Origin: Unio delphinus
Lineage: Eukaryota; Mollusca; Bivalvia; Unionida; Unionidae
Length of the DNA stretch: 64,000 nt
Reading direction: 5' to 3'
NCBI GenBank assembly: GCA_029339505.1
Contig: JAQISU010000210.1
Coordinates: 8,246,501-8,310,500 of the forward strand
The notes beneath the pieces were generated by a model. It saw only the letters and a program-made list of their open reading frames with translations. It did no database searches and was not told where the DNA came from. Of this stretch, positions 25,248 through 35,696 are shown piece after piece. The translations under genes and the position numbers were made by a program. Within the stretch, counting starts at the first letter, position 1. Each line of letters starts with the position of its first letter.

Positions 25248-27181
25248 CACCAGTAGTTCTTGATCAAGACCTAGCAGTCCATTCTACACAAGCCCAAACA
25301 GCAGATATCATGCAAATCCCAGCATCTGGGTCCACATCATCCACAACTCTTGGTCTTATTCAAACTCCAACAACCAATGCCTCACCATCTATATTCAATG
25401 GATCAGCGTCATCCACAACACCCAATTGCACAACATCTGATGTCTTGCAAATTTCAATACCCAGTTTTGCAATGATTGATGTCATGCAGGCTCCAATATC
25501 AGAATCCACAACAGCTGATATCATGCAAATTCCAGTATCAACTTTCACAACAGCTGATGTTATGCCATTCGTAACATCTCTGTCCACATTATCCACAGAC
25601 ATAAATGGTCTTGTGCAAATGATTGGTTCCACAACCTCTCTAATATCTACAACAGATGGGGTCATGCAAACAGCAACACCCAGTTTCATAAGAACTGATC
25701 TCGTGCAAGCTTCAGTATTTGGATCTACAACAGCTGTCATGCAAGCACCAACATCTGTTCCCACAACAACTAACATTTTGTTAGCCACAACATCTGCTTC
25801 CACACCATCCACTACCATTGGATTTACACCATCATCAGGATCCACAGCAGCTAATGTCATACAGACCCCAACATCAGGATCCACAACATCTGCTTCCACA
25901 CCGTCCACTACCATTGGATCTACACCATGTCCATCCTCCACTTTGACTACATCTGTCATGCAAAAACCAACATCAGTTCCCACAACAACTAATGTTTTGT
26001 TAGCCACAACATCTGGTTCCATACCATCCACTACAACTGGCTCCACACTATGTCCATCACCCACTTCTGCAACAGATGTTGTCATGCAAGCCCCAACAAC
26101 AGGATCAACAACAGCTGATATCATGCAAGCCTCAGCATCTGGTTCCAAACTATCCACAACAACTGGATCTACAGTATGTCCAACCTTCACTTCGACAACA
26201 GCTAATCTCGTGCAAGCCTCAACATCAGCATCAACAACTAACATCATGCAATCCCCATCATCTGGTTCCACAACTAATGCCACGCAAGACCCATCATCAG
26301 GATCCACAGCAGCTAATGTCATACAGACCCCAACATCAGGATCCACAGCAGCTAATGTCATACAGGCCCCAACATCAGGATCCACAGCAGCTAATGTCAT
26401 ACAGACCCCAACATCAGGATCCACAACATCTGGTTCCAAACCATCCACAACTGCGGGTCTCATGCCAGTACTGTCGTCCTGTTACTCTGCAGGTGGCCTG
26501 CAACCACAAGCAACCAGTTCCATGCAGTCCACAACTCCTGATGTCATGCAAGCCCCATCACTTGATGATACTGGCAGGTTCGTACACATTGCATGTCTAT
26601 TGGTAGATGTTGGATCCAGGGTCCTTAGACGTCTCCTGCTTTATCATACAGTCAAACCAACCCGTACTCTGGACCAGTATCTTGCCAAGAATAGAATAGA
26701 TATTGACAATCTAAGGAAGAGGAGAATACTAAATAAATCTCAAATGGACATCTTGTTCCCACCAAGCGGAAGTACTAATCTAGGGGATTACGATATTACA
26801 CTTTTATCTGCTTTATTTACTAACATTGTACTTACCATAAGTCAGCAGGATCTGAACATGATACAGTTTTTGAGAGACAAAAGAAATGAAATATTTGCTC
26901 ATGCAAAATCAGTCACAGTCAATTCAAATGATTACCAGACATTTTGGAATGACATCTGCAGAACATTGGAGGCTCTAAGTAAGCAATGCAATGACCCAGA
27001 CTTTGAGAATGAAATATCAAGAGAGATTCAAGGCATTCAGGTGTCAACAGTTCAAGGTACATCTTTACTTGATGCACTACAAACACACAGAAAGATGGAA
27101 ACTCTTGAAAGGCTTGTACAGTATTTGATGTCAAGTAATGCCCAAGAATCAAATAAAGAATCTGATGACAGCAACTCATAA
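25248..27181 (+). CDS. Terminal coding exon: Ser/Thr-rich repeats + DZIP3-type HEPN domain
   Basis: The exon begins after TTTCTATTTCAG, completes the phase-1 codon left at 19236, and runs about 645 codons to TAA at 27179-27181. Roughly the first 435 residues are low-complexity Ser/Thr/Pro sequence built from units such as STTADIMQAPTSGS, including three exact-length 39-bp units at about 26300-26417. From about 26570 the protein becomes globular: LLVDVGSRVLRRLLLYHTV, LRKRRILNKSQMDILFPPS, LLSALFTNIV and RDKRNEIFAHAKS. This is the HEPN domain found in DZIP3-like proteins. The Arg at 26882 and His at 26900 form the Rx5H motif that is catalytic in HEPN ribonucleases. The Ser/Thr part is probably a disordered, possibly O-modified spacer. 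Function as an RNase is an inference. Confidence 0.85.
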
Positions 27182-27740
27182 ACATCGTCATGCAGTATAA
27201 AGGCAAAATCATACAGCATGGAAAAGCTATGGACATTGTCATGGAAACAGGAGATAGGATAGTGTACACATGTGATTGCACATAAGTAAGCTGCAGCTGT
27301 GTGACATTCTTATAGTAAACCTGTACATCACATTAATATTTGAGGATTTTGTCAAATCTGATTTATGTCATTGTTACAAGTTGTAAAGTTATTCTACAGT
27401 GTAACAATATTGACTTAAGATTTAATTGTAACTCCAGGATCTCAAGGCCAGATATGTCATGAGTGTGACTGGAGTCTTAATTGTCAACCTCTAGATTTAA
27501 ATTCAACAAGGTCATGATTATCCAGCCAAAGTGTCAACCCCATGGATCATGACCAGAGAGATTACATGTATTATAACTTGGGGCCTCATTTTGAGCCCTT
27601 GGATCATGCATTGAAACATATGATGACTGCTTCACTAATTCTCATATATTTCATGATTATTACGTTGGCCTTAATGTGCCAGTTCATTTAGCTTGAATTA
27701 GATTTGTCATGATTATGTAGTCTATACATGTAACATGGGG
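27182..27740 (+). other. 3' flank / probable 3' UTR of the HEPN gene
   Basis: AT-rich sequence follows the stop codon with no further exon. Parts of it, such as TTGTTACAAGTTGTAAAG near 27373, reappear in diverged form near 28258, showing that the later duplication included this flank. No single polyadenylation signal stands out. Confidence 0.5.
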
Positions 27741-28290
27741 AAAGAAATACCCATAGTAATGGAACTTGATCATTGTATAGCAGTGGAATGTGAAACAGTT
27801 TTTAGAAGTGAAAGAAATTACGTATTGGCTCATACAAGAGTAATCTTTGTAAATATAAATGATTCCAAAATATTTGGAATGACATCTGCATAACACTAAT
27901 GGCTTTAATTCAATTTGAGTAGCATGATTTTAAGAATGAAATAACAAAAAGATCCAAGACATCAAGGTGTCGACAATTCAAAATTAATCTTTCATTGATA
28001 CACAAACACATTCCAGAAGGATTAAAACACAGAAACTTGTACATACTTGTACTCTGTGTGACTCATACATATTTTGATAAAGTAATAAATCTGAATCTGT
28101 CAGTATTGAAGCACTGTTGATATTGACATTGAGATTTGATATGCTGTACATTCATCTGATTGTACACAAATCTTCATTAATATGACTTTGTTATAGAAAC
28201 TCAAGAGCCACCCACCCTGTTTAGTTGGTTAATTGTGCAAAACCTGATTGCAGACCTTGTTATTAGTTGTAAATATTGTTTAAAATAGAC
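27740..28290 (+). pseudogene. Decayed tandem copy of the HEPN exon end and 3' flank
   Basis: From about 27790 the sequence follows the HEPN exon with many changes. GAAACAGTTTTTAGAAG corresponds to the exon sequence near 26860, ATTTGGAATGACATCTGCA to that near 26943, and ATCAAGGTGTCGACAATTCA to that near 27035. Frameshifts and substitutions destroy the frame, and the Arg of the Rx5H motif lies in a corrupted stretch. The match continues into the 3' flank (about 28258). The offset from the parent drifts from about 930 to 885 bp, so the copy arose by tandem duplication of about 0.9 kb. Confidence 0.75.
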
Positions 28291-30739
28291 TTGTATTGTC
28301 TACATTTAATTTAGTACCTATAATGGCAACATTGTTACCTACAATAAGTTGCCATAACATTTCATTATTATGATTTTAATGTAAAGTTTGGCCTATTCTT
28401 CTCTGGGATTCAGAATATATACATGCCGTGATTATCAGACTTTTGTGATGATTATGACTGTAGACTTTAATTATTAGACATATTAAGATTATATCATACT
28501 TAATTTTCAGCTGATGAATGATGAGATATTTTATGATCATAACTTAGAATTTAATTGTCAGCCACTGAATCATGAGAATATCCAGATGATCTTGAATTTA
28601 GATATAGCATGAATATGCCTTCAAACAGCATTGTCCGCCCTTGTATAAGGATTTCAGAGATTATTATTATGTATTCGTCTTTGCAAATTATAAAATTGTA
28701 ATACAGTAAAATACATATGGAGTTATGGCCCTTGACTCCTGTAATATAGATGCTATTAAGGTGGAACATCCTCGCTTTCATATTTTTTTATTAGATATAA
28801 ATCAATGAATCTTCATCTCGGCAAGAGTTTGGAGAGATTTGATGATCATAGTTTTAATATTTTTAATTAGAAAGACAATACGTTTGTTTGCGTTCAAAGT
28901 GTTCACAGCTGGCTGATTACTGTGATATATTTGTTAGCATTCAGTGTTCACATATGGTCATTTGTTGTGATGATATGTTTTTTAGCATTCGAGATATTCA
29001 GTGGCGTTTTGTTTTGTCATTTCACTGTGCCAGAATTTTAAAAGCAAGGAATTTGATTACATTCGAAAATCATTCTAAAAACAGATCATCTCTCATGAAA
29101 ATCAACAATCACAAAATGGTTGACTCCACATAAACCTAATGCATAACAAATATTACATCTCCAAAACTAATACAAAAGCAATCGTCACTTAAACTTACCA
29201 ATTAAATTACTCCATTCATTACATATTCAAAATAATGTATTCGTTTTTCAAACACTGTCATATAGATTTCATCTGATCATAAAATATGACAATGATATGA
29301 AAGGACTGCCTTGATTGCCCGTGTGAGATTCTGAGACAACCGATTTTCATCTTTTGTTAAATTCAGCAAGCATATATTATGAGATTTTTGTAATTGATAC
29401 TTGATGAATAGCATCTGATATTAGCATTGATAAAGGTTAAAATGTTATCATCAACAATAATTCTTTTACTAATACATCATTGTTTGCGGAACTTTCCATT
29501 ATCCATATTGTATGTTTGCACAAGGGCATGTAATGTTTACTTTACAAGTGGCTCGAAAAGTTGTAAAAGGGATAAATTGCAATTTGGATTGATATTTTGA
29601 GCTGCAATAGTGTTGGTTTATGGATGGTTCAGAGCTATATTCAACACAGAAGAACTTTCTTATCAGTTAGGAAGCTGACCAGACCATTAGGCCAAATGAG
29701 TCGGAATGTCAGTTCAGGAAATGTTCAAAATTTTATTCAATGCAGGACAACTCTTTTTATCAACTTTTCACTGGCCAAACCGTAGTGAACAAATTAGATT
29801 ATTGTATATCACTGCATCAGTTATTATTCTCTTAACAAATGCATTTTTTCTTTCTAGAGGCCATTTTTTTTATCCTGTTTTCATTAAGCTTGAAAAATAA
29901 AACTGTATAATCTAGGTCTTGAATGATTTCAAAACCATCCAAAATCTTCATTTTTCTGGTTAAATTTTGATTCCACATTAAATAATTTCATGAATGAATG
30001 ACTTTTGGGTATAATGTTGAGATGATCTTACATCTCGTTTGTTGAGTTTATTACTTCTCTGGTAGACATGATTTGTTAAAAACCTGATTTGGATTCAAAC
30101 GTAAAATTTAGGCTTGTATCAGTTGTGTTATACGGACAATGAACATGATGTCTAATTTGGTATTTGGTATTCATTGGGTTAAGTTGAAGGTAAAATGAAA
30201 AAGATGTCCTATTTGGGAGTTGTTTTTCATTGGGTTATATTTTGCTATATAAGTAAAGGCAAAATGATGTATTATTTCTGAATTAGTTTTCATTGGTCCA
30301 GTGAGCAATATCAGGTTGTTTCAGCCCAATCAGTACAATCAGTTGACTTTTTTCCAGGTAATTTCGCCATCAAACACATTGTCCAGCTACATTAACATTG
30401 AGGAATTACTTCTGCTTCCATGAATATTCAGCCCTCAATGTGCTTGAAAAGGTGTCACTCTTGGTGTGTACTAAGGGAAGTAACTTGTACATATTACCTC
30501 CCATAACACGAATTGGTGGCACTCCATATACTGAAATCATCGTTTTATCTTTCACTGCAAACTGCCACCAGGCCTCAGAGTCACTGTGGATTCTATTTGC
30601 TTATGTTAGCCATTTTCAGCGGAACAATAAATCTGACAATCATACTACATAGTGTATACATTTCTGTATGCTTTGGTAACATTTCATAGATGTTGCCATT
30701 TAATATAACATAATGTGTTTGCATTGGTACACTTGCTAC

Positions 30740-30830
30740 ATAAGTTTGAATCCTACTGTTGGACCAGCCTGGTCAGCAACTGTAGTGTGACCTTGGGCAA
30801 GACACTTTACTCCATTTACCTTGGTAAAAA
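30740..30830 (+). mobile_element. MIR/CORE-SINE-like fragment
   Basis: A B-box-like AGTTTGAATCCT is followed by TGTGACCTTGGGCAAGACAC, the conserved core seen in CORE-type SINEs, and then CTCCATTTACCTTGG. A shorter relative (TTCCTTGGGCCAAACACTTT) lies near 5785. No target duplication is visible, so these are old fragments. Confidence 0.45.
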
Positions 30831-30925
30831 AATAAGTTGTTCTGATATTTTATATACCTAGGTAAAAAATAAGTTTTGTTGTCATTCTATAATTTTTCTG
30901 ATATTTTACAAATATCTTTTTAATA

Positions 30926-30983
<58 letters not shown>

Positions 30984-31189
30984 TAATTGTTTCATTCAGT
31001 CATTGATAATTCAATTAATAACATGTTTTCATTTTCTTTTCACTGAATAGTTATGAATTGTGTAATTTATTCTGATTTTTAAAAAGTCATTACTTTGCAT
31101 TGAATTTATATTTTCAGATATCCTTTGACAACATGGTTATTAAATGTTTTAAGATTATGGAAGACAATTAAAAATTCTCCCTTACCTGC

Positions 31190-31580
31190 ACTAAATGCTC
31201 ATAATCCATATACAAAAAGGTCTGTTCTTAATTCACAGATGTATACGGTTCATGGTTCTTCAAATCATCTTAAGTACAAAGAGAAAGGTACTCTATCCAT
31301 ATCTAGTAATTGAGTAAGGTCTGTTCTTAATTCACAGATGTATGGTTCATGGTTATTCATATCGTCTTAAGTACTCTATCCATATCTAGTAATTGAGTAA
31401 GGTCTGTTCTTTATGCACAGATGTATGGTTCATGGTTCTTCTAAAACATCTTAAGTACAAAGAGAAAGGTACTCTATCCATATCTAGTAATTGAGTAAGG
31501 TCTGTTCTTAATGCACAGATGTATGGTTCATGGTTATTCAAATCATCTTAAGTACTCTATCCATATCTAGTAATTGAGAC
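31190..31580. repeat. About 80-110 bp tandem repeat, 4 copies
   Basis: GGTCTGTTCTTAATTCACAG (or a close variant) recurs near 31219, 31318, 31400 and 31498, each followed by ATGTATGGTTCATGG and CTCTATCCATATCTAGTAAT. Alternate copies include or lack ACAAAGAGAAAGG, so unit length alternates. Confidence 0.85.
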
Positions 31581-32224
31581 ATTTTAAGTTTATAACCTTC
31601 CTCTCACTCATCATCCAGTTTAGCTGTTGATGCTGGAATGCTTCCCCTCAACCATTTAAACTAAATCATATGGAGGACAAAGGATTCCAACAGAGATTTT
31701 ATATCAAATTTAGATCTGAGTTTTAAAGCCTTGTAAAAAAGAATGTTGAATATTGAGTATGATGAAGTTGCAACTTAAAAAGTTGGGCAACCCACTGAAT
31801 ATAAGCGCATCACCCAGCCCAGACATGATATAGATAATGCCAGGCCTATCAGAGTGCTTTTTTTTAGCATTCCAATCTGGAAAGCATCATTATTGTTAAC
31901 AAACTCCTTGTCTTCTATCTGGAGAGGATCTCTTCAGCTAGATGGCCCTCTAATTTATAAGTATACAAGAGAAAATGGTACTGTATTTTTGTGACAGGTG
32001 TCTTGCAAATGATATCATAACACTGTCGGCCTCAATTTCCCAGATGACTTAAACTTAGTACTTTCTCTTTGAAAGTATGACGATAGCACCAATAACTATT
32101 AAGGGATCTTGATTTCTGATTTCTGACAAATTCTGACATCATGTACCTCAGATGATTAGCTACAAAAAAGATCACGGACTTGTAACCAAAACAACATTGA
32201 CATATCCTGAAATTACTAACCCTG

Positions 32225-32525
32225 TTCCCAATAGGCTAAATGAAGATGTTCTATAATATCTCACATTGTAAGGCTTAATTTAGATGTTCTATAACACCTC
32301 ACATTGTAAGGCTAAATGTACATGTTCTATAATATCTCACATTGTAAGGCTAAATGTACATGTTCTATAATATCTCACATTGTAAGGCTAAATGTACATG
32401 TTCTATAATATCTCACATTGTAAGGTTAAATGTACATGTTATATAATATCTCACATTGTAAGGCTAAATGTACATGTTCTATAATATCTCACATTGTAAG
32501 ACTAATGTAGATGTTTATAATACCT
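32225..32525. repeat. 38-bp satellite, left flank of the Polinton (about 8 copies)
   Basis: Units read TAAGGCTAAATGTACATGTT followed by CTATAATATCTCACATTG. The array is interrupted at TACCT by the Polinton and resumes on its other side at 47989, so both arms belonged to one array before insertion. Confidence 0.95.
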
Positions 32526-32720
32526 AGCAGCAGAGAGTGTGAACAGACCAACTTTTTACAGGCGTCAATTTAGTAAACTGAGGCTTCCTCCCCCCCCACT
32601 AAAATTGCTTTTTTAGGCGTCAATTTAGTAAACTGAGGCTTCCTCCCCCCTCGATTGCTTATGTTAAAAAAAAAGACGCCATTTAGTTGGCGTTCACACT
32701 CTCTGCTGCTATGGGTTAAC
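32526..32720 (+). repeat. Left terminal inverted repeat (195 bp)
   Basis: It runs from AGCAGCAGAG to GGGTTAAC. It matches the reverse complement of 47794-47988 with only a few differences (a C-run change and one mismatch beside the inner CAGCAG). Internally it has two direct copies of AGGCGTCAATTTAGTAAACT and carries GCAGCAGAGAGTGTGAAC at its outer end and the inverse, GTTCACACTCTCTGCTGC, at its inner end. Confidence 0.97.
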
Positions 32721-32742
32721 AATTTTTTTACGATGAAAGTCT

Positions 32743-34080
32743 TTAGGACTTTACAAACAGAATAATTTGTAGAACCTCACCTCGCAGATCAATCAAATTA
32801 TTAGATTGGTCAGTGAGTTTGAAATTAATTCTCGTTAAAGAATTATTATGACATTGCATATAGACTGGATTAGTTGGGTCTTCAATAATTAGAAATCCTG
32901 GAGGAGCCGTTGGTGCAAATGAATATAGAATATATCCCTGCTGAGCTTGATTTGATTGCTCGAGATTTATTTGATAGCTGCCTTCGATAACATCACATAC
33001 TAAATTCAGCGCAATAACCGAGGATATATTTACATTATTCGGAGCGATATGTCTTCCACCGCCATCTGGGTCGTTATTAAATGTCAGAATATTTGTTTGT
33101 TGTCGTGATAATTTCTTCCAATCGTCGTGGATTTTCTTAAACCCAATATCGATGGCATAACTGAGATATTTTTTTAATTCGTCGGGGTTATACCCAGGGA
33201 TTTTAGATGTTTGAATATCCCCTTTGGGGATATTGTATTCTACCGCAAACACTTCTTTATAAATTTCATTCATTAATACTTGTTGAATAATTTGCGCATG
33301 AAATGTTTCCATATCGTTGATGATTTTGTTACATGCTTCTACAACGTTGATAAATTCATCTTGGGTGAGAGAGCCGGATTTAATGGATATTAACAATAAT
33401 GAAAAATCATTATTCATCGCTGTTAAATTTTCTTTGATTAAACTAGAGTAAAATATCATATTACTCTGGTTGTCATATCCTATAAACTTATTGGGAGAAT
33501 AATCTTGATAACTTTTTATTGGATTATCAGGTTTCATCTTGTCTGTGACATAATCAGATTTTACAGGTTCTGGTATATCAACGGTTTCTCGTCGAGGCGG
33601 TAGTTCAGGCCATCCTAATACTGATCTTATAGAACTCTGATAAATATCTACAACATACCCAGGGGAATTAATCTCGATCGCAGATGATAACGTCGGCTCG
33701 TGAACCGTTATAGCGATTTTTGATTCTTTTCCAGTGATAGATTTTATTCTTCGTTGTAATTCGTTATTGATTTGTTCGATTTGATATGACCCAGTTGGTA
33801 ACGAGACAACGTTCCAGTCTGGAGTTCCGTCTTCACGATTTTTCCACGCGAATACCAAGGAATTATTTGGTTGTTGACCACCAAATGCTACCGATCTGAT
33901 ATTGGGCCAGCTATGATACACTCGTAGTTTTGCTAGCGCGATCTCGCTCACGGGGGGGGGGGGGGGGGGGATCGGAAAATTCACACTGAATTCAGGACGA
34001 GTTGAGGTTACTGATATCCTGCTTGTTTTCACCGGTGTTGTATTTGTTACTATTTGTTGAAGTAGTTCTTGCGACGACAT
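32743..34080 (-). CDS. Penton-like minor capsid protein (445 aa)
   Basis: The ATG start is at 34080 and the frame is intact. The C-terminal 130 residues (from about IAPNNVNISSVIALNLVCDV to LIDLRGEVLQIIL) alternate beta strands and end in the ...DLRGE... pattern that I associate with the jelly-roll minor capsid (penton) proteins of Polintons. The N-terminal part has a second beta-rich segment with AFGGQQPNN, VVSLPTGSYQIEQIN and a helix. A helical insert separates the two. Residues 39-44 are six prolines encoded by a run of 19 G on the plus strand (33952-33970). As last gene of the leftward block it would form the capsid vertices. The assignment rests on fold-like pattern and context rather than a catalytic motif. 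Confidence 0.6.
   Translation of the reverse strand: MSSQELLQQIVTNTTPVKTSRISVTSTRPEFSVNFPIPPPPPPVSEIALAKLRVYHSWPNIRSVAFGGQQPNNSLVFAWKNREDGTPDWNVVSLPTGSYQIEQINNELQRRIKSITGKESKIAITVHEPTLSSAIEINSPGYVVDIYQSSIRSVLGWPELPPRRETVDIPEPVKSDYVTDKMKPDNPIKSYQDYSPNKFIGYDNQSNMIFYSSLIKENLTAMNNDFSLLLISIKSGSLTQDEFINVVEACNKIINDMETFHAQIIQQVLMNEIYKEVFAVEYNIPKGDIQTSKIPGYNPDELKKYLSYAIDIGFKKIHDDWKKLSRQQTNILTFNNDPDGGGRHIAPNNVNISSVIALNLVCDVIEGSYQINLEQSNQAQQGYILYSFAPTAPPGFLIIEDPTNPVYMQCHNNSLTRINFKLTDQSNNLIDLRGEVLQIILFVKS
33952..33970. repeat. G19 mononucleotide tract inside the penton-like gene
   Basis: Nineteen consecutive G on the plus strand encode six prolines plus the last base of an Ile codon on the minus strand. 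The reading frame is open across it. Any change in length that is not a multiple of three would truncate the protein. Confidence 0.95.
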
Positions 34081-34549
34081 TGTTATTATTATTATTCTGC
34101 TCTAATTTTAGCATTGTCTGTTTATACAATTGAGCCATCGTTGAGAATTCGCTATCTGATATTGTTGTGTCGTCGAGTGACGATGATATCAACGAGGATA
34201 ATTGCGAGTAACCGGCAGATGCAATGTGAAATTTAATTAAATAATCGTGTAGTTTACTCTGGCTACACGATGATAGTTTTTTTGTGATCCCGGTTAATAT
34301 ACCCGCAATTGTAGCCACCGCAGAAATAGCGATTGGAACTACGACCGGAGCAATCATTGTAACCGAAGACAGTATTATCCCAGCAGCAGTGATTACTCCC
34401 GACACCGAGTATACGGTGATATCAACTGCGGTTATTCTTCGTTGGTATTTTTTTATTTTTATTTGATACTCCTCACAGAGAGAACTGAGTTTAGTTTGAA
34501 ATTCTCTGACCTGATCATAGCGATACTGATACACTGAAGGGATCGTCAT
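33992..34549 (-). CDS. Membrane / coiled-coil protein of the virion block (185 aa), function unknown
   Basis: The ATG is at 34549. The N-terminal 45 residues are helical and charged (REFQTKLSSLCEEYQIKIKK). Residues about 50-95 form two hydrophobic helices (GVITAAGIILSSVTMIAPVV, VPIAISAVATIAGILTG), suggesting a membrane hairpin. A second helix and an Asn run follow. The C-terminus overlaps the start of the penton-like gene by 89 bases, and the overlap begins in a TTA/AAT microsatellite, so the natural end may differ. I do not recognise a named family. Its place between the fibre-like and penton-like genes suggests a virion or entry-related role, which is inference. Confidence 0.6.
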   Translation of the reverse strand: MTIPSVYQYRYDQVREFQTKLSSLCEEYQIKIKKYQRRITAVDITVYSVSGVITAAGIILSSVTMIAPVVVPIAISAVATIAGILTGITKKLSSCSQSKLHDYLIKFHIASAGYSQLSSLISSSLDDTTISDSEFSTMAQLYKQTMLKLEQNNNNNNVVARTTSTNSNKYNTGENKQDISNLNSS

Positions 34550-34584
34550 TTTATTTTAAACCCACTAGCGTTTTCAATTATGAT

Positions 34585-35613
34585 TCAGTTTAATTGTTTA
34601 CTTAAATCCACTACGAATTCTACGTACCACGTTGTTGAAACCCTGGCTAGATTTCTATCTGCGGTCGTTATCGTGAATTGTTCAGATACATCCTTGTCGA
34701 TGATCGTTGATACCGTATTATTGACTCCAGATGAACTACTTGATGATATATTGAATTGAGTCGGTGATACTATTGTTAATCGATAAATACCCTTGACTGC
34801 TGCGGTTACGTTTAAAATATTGTTTGTGGGAGTCCACATAAATGAACCGTGTTGAATCGTGTATACTATATTGTTGGTGCTCTTATGAGGAATTTTTATT
34901 TTTTCAATAACGCTTATCATCCTCGTTGCATCATCCTTCATTACATCGTTGAATGTTTTTAGATCATCGATGGATTTTTTAATATCAGGAAGGGTTATTT
35001 CAATTTTATCAAATGGGGTTCCGATAAATTTATCAATGATGTTTTTACGAAACATTGAAAACTGTTTCACGTGTTTTTCATATTCGGATTGAAGAGCTGC
35101 TAGTTCAAACATAGAATCTTTTATCGAGGTGAGTTTTGGTGTGGTCACTGGTGGATTTCCAAAAAATTCTAGCAGGGGTTTGTCAATTTGGTCAATTGCA
35201 TTTCTTTGTGTTTCACTAAACTGATCAAATATAACTATATGATCGTCATACTTATCATTGAGCGATTTCAATGAATTCGCCGTGTTATCGAATGTTGCTA
35301 ATTTATCCGTAATTGTTGAAACAAGTACACCTGGTTTGAGTTTACCCTGATCGGAAAATAACGCGATAGCATCCTCTGCTGCATCTCGTCGTTTAACCAA
35401 AATATCATCGAGAGAGACATTACTAGTTTTCAATTTACCCTGACGATCTTGAAATACAACTATTTCACCAGGATCAACACTTGCTAAGTTCAACGTTTCG
35501 GCTATTTCATCTTCGATTAGTTTTTTAACACCCTTGATTTTATCAAGGGTTTCAACTGCACCAGTTTCGGGTTTCTTCAGCGTTGATAAAGGTCGTCCCC
35601 AAATATCAATCAT
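34585..35613 (-). CDS. Possible fibre/spike-like virion protein (342 aa)
   Basis: The ATG is at 35613 and the frame is intact. Residues about 15-245 are mostly heptad-like helix (LDKIKGVKKLIEDEIAETLN, SLKSLNDKYDDHIVIF, LAALQSEYEKHVKQFSMFRK). The last about 95 residues are beta-rich (YTIQHGSFMWTP, AVKGIYRLTIVSPTQFNISS, TTWYVEFVVDLS). A long coiled-coil shaft with a C-terminal beta head is the design of trimeric viral fibres, and the position among capsid genes fits. No sequence motif proves it, and a scaffold or tape-measure role is the main alternative. Confidence 0.5.
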   Translation of the reverse strand: MIDIWGRPLSTLKKPETGAVETLDKIKGVKKLIEDEIAETLNLASVDPGEIVVFQDRQGKLKTSNVSLDDILVKRRDAAEDAIALFSDQGKLKPGVLVSTITDKLATFDNTANSLKSLNDKYDDHIVIFDQFSETQRNAIDQIDKPLLEFFGNPPVTTPKLTSIKDSMFELAALQSEYEKHVKQFSMFRKNIIDKFIGTPFDKIEITLPDIKKSIDDLKTFNDVMKDDATRMISVIEKIKIPHKSTNNIVYTIQHGSFMWTPTNNILNVTAAVKGIYRLTIVSPTQFNISSSSSSGVNNTVSTIIDKDVSEQFTITTADRNLARVSTTWYVEFVVDLSKQLN

Positions 35614-35696
35614 TGTTATTATAAAAATCTTTTCTCTGTCTAAAATCTAAAAGATTTTCAATCCAGCGGATTTTCAATCAAAAATTCGTAGAATTT

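Larger units (their letters stand above)
28291..32224. other. AT-rich intergenic DNA with minor repeats
   Basis: I see no convincing exon. The stretch contains a MIR/CORE-like fragment, a (CT)n tract (about 30929-30978) passing into TA repeats, and a four-copy repeat at 31.2-31.6 kb. Short open frames (60-84 codons) show no domain or splice context. Confidence 0.5.

Noticed and set aside
25360..26463. 367-codon minus-strand open frame
   Set aside because: It is antisense of the Ser/Thr repeat exon. The sense strand has matching splice phases and a HEPN domain.
33992..34080. Frameshift in the 185-aa gene where it overlaps the penton-like gene
   Set aside because: The overlap starts in an AAT microsatellite and might be a lesion, but nothing in the sequence shows a natural end elsewhere, so it is reported only as an overlap.
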